A stretch of DNA of 34,496 nucleotides from Clostridiaceae bacterium AF10-41 (GTDB lineage: Bacteria > Bacillota > Clostridia > Clostridiales > Clostridiaceae). Position numbers and translations under genes: made by a program. Positions 24,180 to 33,086 of this stretch are shown piece by piece. Position 1 is the stretch's first letter; every line of letters starts with the position of its first letter. The notes under the pieces were generated by a model. It had not been told where the DNA came from and did no database searches. It saw only the letters and a list, made by a program, of their open reading frames with translations. Where the stretch lies: positions 1 to 34,496 of the forward strand of contig JAQCTH010000042.1 of the NCBI GenBank assembly GCA_027686065.1, read 5' to 3'.

Positions 24180-24188
24180 AGGTCCAGC

Positions 24189-24575
24189 CTACAAAATTAC
24201 TACACTATCTATATTAGTAAATACATTTTCTTTAGATCTTTCTTTTTCTACTGCTGTTATTACAGTTTTATTTTCTATACTTGCAATTAAAGCTACATCT
24301 TTATAAAGCATCACTGAATTCTTAGCCCCTTTATTTTCTGCCATTTTAAAACCTTTTGCTATCTCTTCCATGTCTGCAGCTGTAAAATTAATCTCTTTTA
24401 ATCTATCTGCTGCATGCTTTGATAAAGTATATTCCTCACTATTTTTATTTATAGCCTCATTTAGAATATCACTAAAATTGCTTTTATTATAATTATCATC
24501 TTCGTTTACTTTATCATTTGGTATTTGAAAATTTCCTACTGGATAAGCTTTTCCGTTTATAACTCTAAAACTCAA
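24189..24575 (-). CDS. Flagellar operon protein, TIGR02530 family
   Basis: A 128-residue protein with N-terminal MSFRVINGKAYPVGNFQ and the conserved block EYTLSKHAADRLKEINFTAADMEEIAKGFKMAENKGAKNSVMLYKDVALIASIENKTVITAV, typical of the 'flagellar operon protein' family that sits between flgD and flgE in Firmicutes and spirochaetes. Its function is not established. TTG 24575 is chosen as start: AGGTGAT lies 4 nt upstream, and the GTG nine bases earlier is part of that site. It follows flgD by 34 bp. Confidence 0.85.
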   Translation of the reverse strand: MSFRVINGKAYPVGNFQIPNDKVNEDDNYNKSNFSDILNEAINKNSEEYTLSKHAADRLKEINFTAADMEEIAKGFKMAENKGAKNSVMLYKDVALIASIENKTVITAVEKERSKENVFTNIDSVVIL

Positions 24576-24579
24576 AAAA

Positions 24580-24586
24580 ATCACCT
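24580..24586 (-). promoter_or_regulatory. Ribosome-binding site deciding the TIGR02530 gene start
   Basis: AGGTGAT on the minus strand, 4 nt before TTG 24575. The competing GTG codon (24584-24582) is embedded in this sequence and so is unlikely to be the start. Confidence 0.5.
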
Positions 24587-24609
24587 ACTTAAATAACTTA
24601 CTTATCCCA

Positions 24610-25302
24610 TTAATCTTCACTACTCTTTATTTGCTCTTTACTATTTGAAGCCTTTACTATCTTATCATAAGTAAATTCTTTTATTTCATCTGAATCATGT
24701 AGCTTAACTCTTATTTTTACAACTCCGTTATCCTTAAGTACACCAAGAACTTCTCCTGTATATTTATTTCCATCTTCATTATTTTCACTTAATTCAACAT
24801 GCTTTCCAATAAATGAAGATGCAACTAAAAACGACATATTTCCATTAATATTATTAATTGATGGTATTGAATAATCTGGAACATCTAAAACAGTAAGTAC
24901 ATCTGATATATCAAAATCCTTGTACACATTTGAACCATTCTCGTTAACCTCAACTGAAATAGTTGTTTTGGATGATGTTGAAGTTACAGATTTTACAACA
25001 CCTGTATAAGGTACTCCTTTAGAATCCACACTCTTTAATGTTACACCTTTTCCAACCATTGAGTTATTTGCATAACTAGACATTGTATTATTTAAATTAG
25101 TCATTTGCTCCATAGAAGCAAATTGTGCCATTTGAGTAACATATTGGGTAGAATCATTATTACCCATTGGATCCATATTAGACAATTCTGCTGATAATAT
25201 AGTTAAGAATGCATTCTTATCCATATCTTGTCCTGGCTTTACTACTTTAGTCCCTCTATCAGTTGCTCTTGCTCCTGTATAGCTATTTATAACATTAGAC
25301 AC
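24610..25302 (-). CDS. flgD: Flagellar hook-capping protein FlgD
   Basis: A 230-residue hook cap. The conserved N-terminal block (KNAFLTILSAELSNMDPMGNND then TQYVTQMAQFASMEQMTNLN) at about 29-71 is the FlgD signature. After it come two similar modules, 82-139 (MVGKGVTLKSVDSKGVPYTG) and 163-218 (FIGKHVELSENNEDGNKYTG), each with the pattern (I/V)GKxVxL...YTGxVxxV...V.V..F..D. B. subtilis FlgD is much shorter and ends after one such region. FlgD caps the growing hook and folds FlgE under it. Start GTG 25302 lies 8 nt after AGGGGG at the fliK stop. Confidence 0.93.
   Translation of the reverse strand: MSNVINSYTGARATDRGTKVVKPGQDMDKNAFLTILSAELSNMDPMGNNDSTQYVTQMAQFASMEQMTNLNNTMSSYANNSMVGKGVTLKSVDSKGVPYTGVVKSVTSTSSKTTISVEVNENGSNVYKDFDISDVLTVLDVPDYSIPSINNINGNMSFLVASSFIGKHVELSENNEDGNKYTGEVLGVLKDNGVVKIRVKLHDSDEIKEFTYDKIVKASNSKEQIKSSED
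24649..25059 (-). repeat. Two tandem modules in the C-terminal half of FlgD
   Basis: Residues 82-139 and 163-218 of FlgD can be aligned along their length (GKxVxL, YTGxV, a basic/valine strand, then a terminal D-I/K-I-V segment). They are separated by a linker containing PDYSIPSINN. Similarity was judged by eye. Confidence 0.5.
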
Positions 25303-25314
25303 CGTACTTTCCCC

Positions 25315-26835
25315 CTATGCTAATAAATTTACATTACTTTGATTAAGTAAATCTTCTGTAATATTTTCATCTTCATTAAATATAGATTCAGACTTATTAA
25401 TACTTTCCTTACTTTGGTTATTGTTAAAACTCTCAGATGAGTTTTCTTCGCCACTAAAGAATGTTGTATCTTCATTGTATATTCCTATATTTACTTCCTG
25501 AATCTTTATATTTTGATCTATTAAAGTCTTCTTTATATCTTGTAAATTTGAGTTTAATAAATTATATGTCTCTTTAGACATAGCTTTTATTTCTGCTTTC
25601 ATTATGCCTTCTTCTGAAAGAATCTTTATAGTCATTTCTCCAAGCTCCTTAGGATATATCTTCACCTTCAATTCTTGTACAGCATTTCTCATCATAAACT
25701 TAACATTTTTTATTATATCTAAGTCTATACTTTGCTTATTAACAACTACAGGTTCTTTTATTATATCTACATTATTTTTATTATATCTATCATAAGAATT
25801 TAGAATTTTAGAAAAAGAACTTTTATCATCTCCATCTATAATTTTAGATAATATTCTATCTTCATCAGTATTTTCATCAATACTATATTTACTTGAAGAT
25901 TCATTATCTTTTAAATTCTTATCTGTAGATGTTTCATAATTTAATGTATTATCTTCTTTTAAAATATTTGATTCATCTAAAATTACACGTGATTCATAAT
26001 TCTTAGATTTCTCTAAACTATTCAAACTATTATTGATTTTTTCTTGTAATACTACACTTAAAATTTTAACCTTTTCTTCATCTCCTAGACTAGAAGAAAT
26101 TTTTTCTATACTTTCCTTTGGTAAAACCTCTAATAAAGCAAAAATCTTATTACTTAATTCATCATCATAGCTCTTTGTAGAAGCATTACTTAAAGTTTCT
26201 GATTTAATATTATTTAATATATTATCAGTTAAATCTTTCATATCTTTCAATAAAGTTTTTATATCTTCAGAATTTAAGTTGTTTTCCTCCAAGCCACTTA
26301 ATTTTAATAAAGAATCACTTAATTTTACATCTTCTGTATTATTAAATAATGATAAAAACAAATTGTTTATATCATTATTATTTAAATTTTCTACATCTAT
26401 GTTGCTTAAACCTAAATTTTCTAAATAGCCATCCTTAGAAATAACTTTGTTTAAATCTCCATTATCTAACTTATTAGTTAAAAGACTTATTAGTATATTC
26501 AGAATTTGGCTTAAGTCTTCTACATCAGATTCATTTCCTAGGAAATCTTCCTTATTTATAATCTTATCTAATTTGCTAGAAACATCACTTACTATAGATT
26601 CTGTATTCTTAGTTTCCTTAGATAAATCTGCATCAATCTTTAAAGAATTATAACCTTGCTTATCTGTAGACTCTTTAGTTGAGCTACTTGAATCATTATT
26701 ATTAACTTCTTTTTTCAGATAAGCTTTAAATTTATCATTAATCTTATTGTCTTTATTAGAAACACTATTACTAGCATTGTTATTTAGGCTTTTTAACTTA
26801 TTATCTAAATCAACTATCATCTTAGTACTTATCAT
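25315..26835 (-). CDS. fliK: Flagellar hook-length control protein FliK
   Basis: A 506-residue protein. The first 360 residues are low-complexity, rich in Asn, Ser, Asp, Lys and Leu, as expected of the extended ruler part. The C-terminal Flg_hook domain (about 370-450) is recognisable from VQELKVKIYPKELGEMTIKILSEEGIMKAEIKAMSKETYNLL; it meets FlhB to trigger the switch to filament export. FliK measures hook length as it is secreted. ATG 26835 follows AAAGGAGGTGA. It lies 17 bp after fliJ. The assignment rests on the C-terminal domain and on position before flgD; the N-terminal part would find no clear relatives. Confidence 0.88.
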   Translation of the reverse strand: MISTKMIVDLDNKLKSLNNNASNSVSNKDNKINDKFKAYLKKEVNNNDSSSSTKESTDKQGYNSLKIDADLSKETKNTESIVSDVSSKLDKIINKEDFLGNESDVEDLSQILNILISLLTNKLDNGDLNKVISKDGYLENLGLSNIDVENLNNNDINNLFLSLFNNTEDVKLSDSLLKLSGLEENNLNSEDIKTLLKDMKDLTDNILNNIKSETLSNASTKSYDDELSNKIFALLEVLPKESIEKISSSLGDEEKVKILSVVLQEKINNSLNSLEKSKNYESRVILDESNILKEDNTLNYETSTDKNLKDNESSSKYSIDENTDEDRILSKIIDGDDKSSFSKILNSYDRYNKNNVDIIKEPVVVNKQSIDLDIIKNVKFMMRNAVQELKVKIYPKELGEMTIKILSEEGIMKAEIKAMSKETYNLLNSNLQDIKKTLIDQNIKIQEVNIGIYNEDTTFFSGEENSSESFNNNQSKESINKSESIFNEDENITEDLLNQSNVNLLA

Positions 26836-26852
26836 TAATTACTCACCTCCTT

Positions 26853-27284
26853 TCATTGTTTTCTCATATATGCATATAAGGCAAGCTCATCATTAAATAT
26901 TTGTTCTTTTCTTTCTTGTTCTTTATAAAATTCTGAAGTTTTTCTTTCCTTTAATATATCTACAGTCTTTCTTTCTATTTGCTTTTTTAGCAAATCTTCT
27001 CTTCTTATGTCAAGTTCTTTCATTTTTATATGCAAGTCTTTTTGAGTCTGTACTATCCCCTTATCTAAAGCAAATAAATAATTTCTTTTTATTTTTTGAT
27101 AAGCTAAAGTTTCACCTTTATTTATTCCACTATACTTTTCATAATTGTTCTTAAGAACATTTAATCTCTCTTCTGTATTTTGCTTTTCTCGTTGTGTCTT
27201 AGTGAATAATCTTTTACTTTCATCTTCTTTTTCTATTCTTATTTCAAGGAGTTTTTCTAAGCTAAATTTAAATTTTTCTGACAT
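26853..27284 (-). CDS. fliJ: Flagellar export protein FliJ
   Basis: A 143-residue, highly charged protein predicted to be one long antiparallel coiled coil, beginning MSEKFKFSLEKLLEIRIEKED, the typical FliJ opening (FxxxLExLLxxR). It is the stalk that couples the FliI ATPase ring to the FlhA gate. The start is ATG 27284, 8 nt after AAGGAG; the GTG six bases upstream belongs to the AGGTGAT stretch just before it. It follows fliI by 14 bp. Confidence 0.9.
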   Translation of the reverse strand: MSEKFKFSLEKLLEIRIEKEDESKRLFTKTQREKQNTEERLNVLKNNYEKYSGINKGETLAYQKIKRNYLFALDKGIVQTQKDLHIKMKELDIRREDLLKKQIERKTVDILKERKTSEFYKEQERKEQIFNDELALYAYMRKQ

Positions 27285-27298
27285 AATCACCTCTCCTT

Positions 27299-28609
27299 TT
27301 AATTCCTAAACATTGAAAGGAGTTGCTCTAAGGAAGTGTTAAAATCTGATTTTTCCTCTATTTTTTGTTTTAAATAACCTTTTAATCTATCATTATATTG
27401 AATTGATAAATCTATCTTCTTATTACTTCCCTTAACATATGCTCCTAAATTTATTAAATCCTCCGCATCCTTATATGTTGCAAGTAAATCTCTTCCTATT
27501 GATGCTGCTTCTTTATGAGAATCAGTTGCTATATTCGGCATAAGTCTGCTAACACTATTTAATATATCTATTGCTGGATAATGGTTTTTGTGTGCTAATG
27601 TTCTAGATAAGACTATATGTCCATCTAATATACCTCTTACAGCATCTGCAATTGGCTCATTAAAATCATCGCCATCAACTAAAACTGTATAAAAAGCTGT
27701 TATAGAACCTTTATCTGATGTTCCCGGTCTTTCCATAAGCTTAGGTAATTTAGCAAACACTGATGGAGTATATCCTTTTTGAGCTGGTGGCTCTCCTATA
27801 GCTAGTCCTACCTCCCTTTGTGCCATTGCAAATCTTGTTACAGAATCCATCATCAAGATTACTTTTTTACCTTTATCTCTAAAGTATTCAGCTATAGCTG
27901 TAGCCGTTAATGCCCCTTTAATTCTTATTAAAGCTGGCTTATCTGAAGTTGCACATACAACAACCGATTTTTTCATTCCTTCAGGACCTAAATCTTTTTC
28001 AATAAATTCTAGTACTTCTCTTCCTCTTTCTCCAATAAGGGAAATTACATTTATATCAGCTTCTGCTTCTCTAGCAATCATCCCTAGAGTTGTACTTTTC
28101 CCAACACCTGACCCTGCAAAAATCCCTATTCTTTGCCCTTCTCCAACAGTTAAAAAACCATCTATTGCTCTTACTCCTGTTGGAAGAACTTCTGTTATTC
28201 TTTTTCGTTTTAATGGATCTGGAGGTTGATTTTCCAGAGGATATTCTTCACCTTGAAAAATCCTTTCTCCCTCAAGTGGATTTCCTAAACCATCAAGTAT
28301 TTTCCCCAATAAATCATCAGAGCACTTCACTTCTAGTGGTTTTCTTTCAGGTACTACTCTACATCCTGGTGATATTCCTATAAGCTCCCCAAGAGGCATT
28401 AATAACACGGCATCTTTTCTAAAACCTACAACTTCACATTTAATCGGATTATCATCCTGATTATATATAGTGCATAGTTCTCCTACAAAAGCCTTAACTC
28501 CTTGAACTTCAACAGTAAGTCCTATTATCTGCTTAACTGTACCCTCTAAATAATAAGTGTTGGCTTCTTTAACTTTTTTATTTAACAAATCAAAATCTAT
28601 ATTTATCAT
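27299..28609 (-). CDS. fliI: Flagellar export ATPase FliI
   Basis: A 436-residue ATPase related to the F1 beta subunit. Walker A is GIFAGSGVGKSTTLG (about 163-177) and the Walker B region ILMMDSVTRFAMAQREV, followed by the FliI/YscN signature GEPPAQKGYTPSVFAKLPKLMER. It forms a hexamer below the export gate, unloads chaperones and energises export together with FliH and FliJ, its immediate neighbours. The start ATG follows TAGGTGA. The length is normal. Confidence 0.96.
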   Translation of the reverse strand: MINIDFDLLNKKVKEANTYYLEGTVKQIIGLTVEVQGVKAFVGELCTIYNQDDNPIKCEVVGFRKDAVLLMPLGELIGISPGCRVVPERKPLEVKCSDDLLGKILDGLGNPLEGERIFQGEEYPLENQPPDPLKRKRITEVLPTGVRAIDGFLTVGEGQRIGIFAGSGVGKSTTLGMIAREAEADINVISLIGERGREVLEFIEKDLGPEGMKKSVVVCATSDKPALIRIKGALTATAIAEYFRDKGKKVILMMDSVTRFAMAQREVGLAIGEPPAQKGYTPSVFAKLPKLMERPGTSDKGSITAFYTVLVDGDDFNEPIADAVRGILDGHIVLSRTLAHKNHYPAIDILNSVSRLMPNIATDSHKEAASIGRDLLATYKDAEDLINLGAYVKGSNKKIDLSIQYNDRLKGYLKQKIEEKSDFNTSLEQLLSMFRN

Positions 28610-28624
28610 ATCTTCACCTAATCA

Positions 28625-29383
28625 TTACTTAAATAATGCTTCTTCAAGTTTTTCTAAAGCAATATCTAATCCAACTATAGCTCTTCCAGTATCTTTTTCT
28701 ATAATTGCATTTCCACTTTCCATCAAAGGATCCTCAAGTATAAATATTTCACCTTTTATAGCGTAAGCTTTCTTATAGTAATCTCTTTTTTCTTCAATTG
28801 CCTTAATATGATCTTGATTACATCTTATTATTATATTTTCTTCTCCTTTAGCATCTTTTAAAACATCTTCAATTAAAGATGTAATGCCATCAGATTCTTT
28901 CAATTCTTTTTTGGCTATTATTCTAGCCATTTCATATGCAAGTTTAATAATATCTTTCTCTTTATTTACTAAATAGTCTTTATATTCAATATTTGCATAC
29001 TTCAATATTTTTTCTGACTTTTCTATTTTTTCTTTTACCATTGATTCTGTTTCTATCTTTATCTTCTCTGAGCCTTCTTTATATCCATCCTCAAAGCCAT
29101 TTTCTTTTCCTTGTCTATAACCTTCTTCGTAAGCTTTCTTTTCAATTTCTACAACATTTTTTCTAGTCTGCATAAGAAGTTCTTCCGCTTCAGTCTTAGC
29201 TTTTTTTAAAATATTAGCTCCTAAATTCTCATAGCTTTTTCTTATTTCATCCTCAATTGACTTTCTCTCTAACTGACTTTCTTCTTCTAAAACTTCAACC
29301 TTAGTTACATAATTAGTTTCTATTTTCTTTTTTGAAGTTTCCATAGCTGCTTTACTTTTTATAAGATTATAAGATAATTGCAT
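28625..29383 (-). CDS. fliH: Flagellar assembly protein FliH
   Basis: A 252-residue, mostly helical protein, rich in Lys and Glu, with glycine-spaced repeats (KAYEEGYRQGKENGFEDGYKEG, about 105-126) typical of the FliH coiled coil, and a C-terminal domain related to V/F-ATPase stator subunits (about 150-252). It binds FliI and links it to the switch. ATG 29383 (MQLSYNLIKSKAAM) is preferred because AGAGGTGG lies 5 nt upstream; the GTG at 29392 is part of that site. It overlaps the fliG end by 17 bp. Confidence 0.9.
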   Translation of the reverse strand: MQLSYNLIKSKAAMETSKKKIETNYVTKVEVLEEESQLERKSIEDEIRKSYENLGANILKKAKTEAEELLMQTRKNVVEIEKKAYEEGYRQGKENGFEDGYKEGSEKIKIETESMVKEKIEKSEKILKYANIEYKDYLVNKEKDIIKLAYEMARIIAKKELKESDGITSLIEDVLKDAKGEENIIIRCNQDHIKAIEEKRDYYKKAYAIKGEIFILEDPLMESGNAIIEKDTGRAIVGLDIALEKLEEALFK

Positions 29384-30383
29384 CTTCTCCACCTCTTGAA
29401 ATTATTATTTCTTGAGCTTCATCTAACCTTCTAATTATAGAAACAATTTTTTGCTGTGCTTTTTCTACATCCATAAGTCTTACTGGTCCTAAGAATTCCA
29501 TATCTTCTTTTAAAGCTGCCGCAGCTCTCTTAGATTGATTTCTATATACAGTATTTGCAACTTCATCTGAACATCCTTTAAGTGCAAGGGCAAGCTCTTT
29601 GCCATCAACTTCTCTAAGTATTCTTTGAATTGATACGTCATCAAGAGTAATAATATCTTCAAATACAAACATTGAGCTTTTAATTATATCTGCAAGTTCT
29701 GCATCTTCTCTTTCTAAGCTTTCAGTAATATTCTTTTCTGTTGTCCTATCAACTTGATTTAAAATATCAACTAAAGTTTCAACCCCTCCAAGAGCTGTCA
29801 TTTCACTTCTGACAACAGTACTTAATTTACTCTCTAGAACTCTTTCTATTTCTTTTATTACCATTGGTGAAGTATTACTCATGGTTGCTATTCTATATGC
29901 AACTTCACTTTGTATGTCTTCAGGTAATTCTGCTAAAACTTGTGCTGCCTTATCTGGTTGAAGGTAACAAAGAATTAACGCTATTGTTTGTGGATGCTCA
30001 TAACTTATAACATTCAAAAGTTGATGAGCATCAGCTTTTCTTGCTATAGAAAACGGTCTATATTGCTGAGTAGCTTCCGTAACTTTACCTAATATCTCAT
30101 TTGCCCTCTGAGTTCCTAAAGCCTTTGATAATAGCGTTCTTGCATATTCAATTCCACCTTCTATTATATAATCTCTAGCCTTATTCATTTCTAAAAATTC
30201 ATCTAGTATAGTTTGTCTTTGATCTGAAGTAACTGAAGATATATTCGCTATTTCATATGTTATTTTTTGTATTTCTGGTTCAGGAAGTTTTTTTAAAATG
30301 GCTGATGATGCCTCCGGCCCTAAAGTTATAAACAATATAGCCGCTTTTTGTACTCCATTTAATTTTGATGAATCTCTTGCCAT
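29367..30383 (-). CDS. fliG: Flagellar motor switch protein FliG
   Basis: A 338-residue switch-ring protein. N-terminal MARDSSKLNGVQKAAILFITLG contacts FliF. The middle carries the EHPQTIALIL block (EHPQ motif, around 125) that contacts FliM. The C-terminal torque domain contains DVSIQRILREVDGKELALALKG and the charged helix that meets MotA. Start ATG 30383 sits 3 nt after AGGTGAT; a longer start would overlap the fliF stop and cover that site. FliM and FliN/FliY, its partners in the switch, are not encoded in this window. Confidence 0.95.
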   Translation of the reverse strand: MARDSSKLNGVQKAAILFITLGPEASSAILKKLPEPEIQKITYEIANISSVTSDQRQTILDEFLEMNKARDYIIEGGIEYARTLLSKALGTQRANEILGKVTEATQQYRPFSIARKADAHQLLNVISYEHPQTIALILCYLQPDKAAQVLAELPEDIQSEVAYRIATMSNTSPMVIKEIERVLESKLSTVVRSEMTALGGVETLVDILNQVDRTTEKNITESLEREDAELADIIKSSMFVFEDIITLDDVSIQRILREVDGKELALALKGCSDEVANTVYRNQSKRAAAALKEDMEFLGPVRLMDVEKAQQKIVSIIRRLDEAQEIIISRGGEDAIIL

Positions 30384-30387
30384 TTTA

Positions 30388-31950
30388 TCACCTCTCATTA
30401 TCTGCTAGCCAAGATTTCACTATATCCACAACTTGATCCGGTTTATCTGTAGCATATTTCTTTATTTCATTTTCAATATGAGCCTTTGGATTTACAGTTT
30501 CAAAGTTAATTGGATCAAATTTTTCTGTATTTTCTCTTGAAATTCTGTCATCTATAACGACATCTAATAGACTCTCTTTTCTGTCTTTTTTGCTCTTAGA
30601 TTTTCTTCTAATTAAAATTAAACTTATAATAAACAAAATAAGTCCTAGTACTCCTAAAACTGAGTATAATATGATTTTATTTCTTTTTTCTTTTGCTAAT
30701 AATTCATTTATTGCATCAAATTCTTTTTGTGCTTCCTCTTTTGTTACAGGATCGAAAGTCATTCCAACTACTGATACATTATCTCCTCTTTCTGTACTTA
30801 TACCAATAGCATTTGATACAGATTTTTCAATAGCTGCTTGTACATTTGCATCTAAATTTCCATCTATAAACACAGATGCTGTAAGTTTTTTCACCTCTCC
30901 TGGAGCACTAATAGTTTTAGTTTCTGTTTTTCCAACCTCATAATTAGTTTTAACTTGTTCTCTTGATGAGGTCCCAGCATTTGCTCCATCATCTATTGTA
31001 TTTTGCATATTATTATCTACAGGTGCTCCGCTATTTTCTCCTGAACCTGTTGTATTATTCTCTTTAATAGTTTCTTGACTAATAATAACTTTATTAGGGT
31101 CTATTATGGTTTCCGTCTTTTGCTTTGAATCAAAATCCAGCTCGACATTAACAGAGCTTTTAACCTTATTTTTTCCAACAACTGGCTCTAAAAGCTCAAC
31201 AATAGATTTTTGTATATCCTCTTCATATTTTTTTTCTAGACTAAATTGTTTTTCTATGGAATCTGAACTCACTTCTGAATTTTCTTTGCTATTTAAATCC
31301 TTAGTTAGAAGATTCATATCATTATCCATTACTTCAATATTCTCTTTAGGCACATTTTCAGTACTTCCTGAAACAAGTGCAACTATTGATTCTACTTGTT
31401 CTCTACTTAATTTATTACCTGGAACTAACTTTATATATACAGCAGCTTTTCCCGGTTCCTTATCTTCTACAAATACAGAATCCTTTGATGGAGTTATATG
31501 TACTCTTACAGTATCTACTTGTGAAAAGCTTTTTATAGTTTTCTCAAGCTCTCCTTGTTGCATTCTCAATTTCTTTAATTTGAATTCTTCATCGGTCATT
31601 CCAAAGGAATTTCCACTATCCATTAACTCATATCCAGTACTTCCCCCTGAAAGTTCTGGAGCAAGTTCTAATCTTAATTCATCAACTGAAGCCTTTGGAA
31701 CCATTATGGTTTCCCCTTCAATTTTCATATCCACTTTTTTCTCTTTCAATTTACTTGTTACAAGTTGTGCATCACTTGCTTCTAAGTTAGAAAATAAAAC
31801 TTTATATTTAGTAGCTGAATTATAAAAAAATAAAGATCCTATAGCTATAATTACTGTTACTAATGTAGCTATTATTGCTATCTTTATTCCTTTACTAAAG
31901 GATTTAAATTTCTCTTTCAGCTTACCAAAGCTTTCCTTTAGCTTATCCAT
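30388..31950 (-). CDS. fliF: Flagellar MS-ring protein FliF
   Basis: A 520-residue membrane ring protein. Two membrane helices (about 22-43, IAIIATLVTVIIAIGSLFFY; and about 430-450, IILYSVLGVLGLILFIISLILI) flank a large periplasmic part with ring-building motifs (YKVLFSNLEASDAQLVTSKL, then VRVHITPSKDSVFVEDKEPGKAAVYIKL). The cytoplasmic tail, ending VDIVKSWLADNER, binds FliG. The start is ATG 31950, 8 nt after AAGGAG; a GTG at 31959 overlaps that site. The stop codon lies inside the ribosome-binding site of fliG, a tight coupling. Confidence 0.95.
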   Translation of the reverse strand: MDKLKESFGKLKEKFKSFSKGIKIAIIATLVTVIIAIGSLFFYNSATKYKVLFSNLEASDAQLVTSKLKEKKVDMKIEGETIMVPKASVDELRLELAPELSGGSTGYELMDSGNSFGMTDEEFKLKKLRMQQGELEKTIKSFSQVDTVRVHITPSKDSVFVEDKEPGKAAVYIKLVPGNKLSREQVESIVALVSGSTENVPKENIEVMDNDMNLLTKDLNSKENSEVSSDSIEKQFSLEKKYEEDIQKSIVELLEPVVGKNKVKSSVNVELDFDSKQKTETIIDPNKVIISQETIKENNTTGSGENSGAPVDNNMQNTIDDGANAGTSSREQVKTNYEVGKTETKTISAPGEVKKLTASVFIDGNLDANVQAAIEKSVSNAIGISTERGDNVSVVGMTFDPVTKEEAQKEFDAINELLAKEKRNKIILYSVLGVLGLILFIISLILIRRKSKSKKDRKESLLDVVIDDRISRENTEKFDPINFETVNPKAHIENEIKKYATDKPDQVVDIVKSWLADNER

Positions 31951-31969
31951 TAATAGCACTCCTTACTTA

Positions 31970-32275
31970 TTACAATTGCATTCTTGTTAATTCTTGTACA
32001 GCTTCAACAACTTTATTTCTTACTTGTATTGCTAATTGAAGTGACATTTTAGCTTCTTCCATGCCAAGAATCATTTCATGAAGATCAACTTCTCCTCCTG
32101 AAATAAACTCACTCGTCATATTATTTGCTTCAATTTGTTTTTCATTTAGCTTATCTAAATTATCTTTTAATATATTTTGAAAGCTGCCTTCTATAGAGTT
32201 TGTTTTATTACTACTATTGGAATTTATGCTATTCTCAAATATTTTTTCAGTTGGAACAAAATTATTAATTATCAT
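31970..32275 (-). CDS. fliE: Flagellar hook-basal body protein FliE
   Basis: A 101-residue protein with a variable, Asn/Ser-rich N-terminus and the conserved FliE C-terminus GGEVDLHEMILGMEEAKMSLQLAIQVRNKVVEAVQELTRMQL. FliE joins the MS ring to the rod and is the first exported rod component. ATG 32275 follows AGGTAGGATGAT. It is 8 bp after flgC. Confidence 0.93.
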   Translation of the reverse strand: MIINNFVPTEKIFENSINSNSSNKTNSIEGSFQNILKDNLDKLNEKQIEANNMTSEFISGGEVDLHEMILGMEEAKMSLQLAIQVRNKVVEAVQELTRMQL

Positions 32276-32283
32276 ATATCATC

Positions 32284-32688
32284 CTACCTTCCTAATTCTA
32301 GTGTTTTACTAAACATACTTTTTGAAGCATTTAATGTATCAACATTAGCCTCATACGCTCTTGATGCCGCTATCATATCTGCCATTTCATTAAGTAAATT
32401 AACATTAGGCATTAAAACATAGCCATCTTCATTCGCATCTGGATGTGTAGGATCATATACACTCTTAAGTGGAGATTCATCATTTACTATTCCAACAGCC
32501 TTAACTCCATTAAGCTTCTTGGCTTCATCCAAATTTTCTTGAAATACTGCAATCTTTCTTACATAAGGTTTTCCATCCTCACCTCTAGTAGTTGTTGCAT
32601 TAGTCATATTTGATGTTATTGTATCCATTCTTAATCTTTCTGCTGAAAGACCACTTGCACTTATTCTCATAGTATTAAAAAGTCCCAT
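32284..32688 (-). CDS. flgC: Proximal rod protein FlgC
   Basis: A 134-residue rod protein: N-terminal [34 protein letters not shown], the central [26 protein letters not shown] and the C-terminal helix [14 protein letters not shown] are all characteristic. It stacks on FlgB and FliE in the proximal rod. The start ATG follows GGAGG by 9 nt. It begins 2 bp after flgB stops. Confidence 0.95.
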   Translation of the reverse strand: MGLFNTMRISASGLSAERLRMDTITSNMTNATTTRGEDGKPYVRKIAVFQENLDEAKKLNGVKAVGIVNDESPLKSVYDPTHPDANEDGYVLMPNVNLLNEMADMIAASRAYEANVDTLNASKSMFSKTLELGR

Positions 32689-32690
32689 TC

Positions 32691-33086
32691 TTAATTTCCT
32701 CCTCCTGATATAACACTTTTAGTCATACTTAGTTTGGAATTCGCTTGAGTAATTAAAGCATTATACATTAGAGTATTAGCCGCTTGGTTTACTTTTTCTA
32801 AATCCATATCAACATTATTCCCATCACTTCTCATGCTTGTACTATTATCTTCTTTAACACTAATTAAGGAATCATCTGAACTTCCACTTAAATGTTGGCT
32901 CTTAGTTCTTTTTAGTGAAAGTTCACCAGTTGCCTTATTCAAATTTTCCTCAAAAGAAACATATGACTTTTTAAAATCTTTAGTATTAATATTTGCCATA
33001 TTATTTGCTGTAACTTTTTCTCTTAATGCTGATGCATCTAAACCATACTTTATAAATCTCATTGCACTATCATTATATATATTCAT
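32691..33086 (-). CDS. flgB: Proximal rod protein FlgB
   Basis: A 131-residue rod protein with [41 protein letters not shown] at the N-terminus and [35 protein letters not shown] at the C-terminus. It is the first gene of the 25-kb flagellar operon, following a 280-bp AT-rich leader region. ATG 33086 follows GGGAGAGG by about 5 nt. Confidence 0.95.
   Translation of the reverse strand: MNIYNDSAMRFIKYGLDASALREKVTANNMANINTKDFKKSYVSFEENLNKATGELSLKRTKSQHLSGSSDDSLISVKEDNSTSMRSDGNNVDMDLEKVNQAANTLMYNALITQANSKLSMTKSVISGGGN

Noticed and set aside
24113..24188. Possible short coding remnant before flgE
   Set aside because: The frames are broken by stops within about 12 codons and match nothing I recognise. 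Only a short hairpin is supported.
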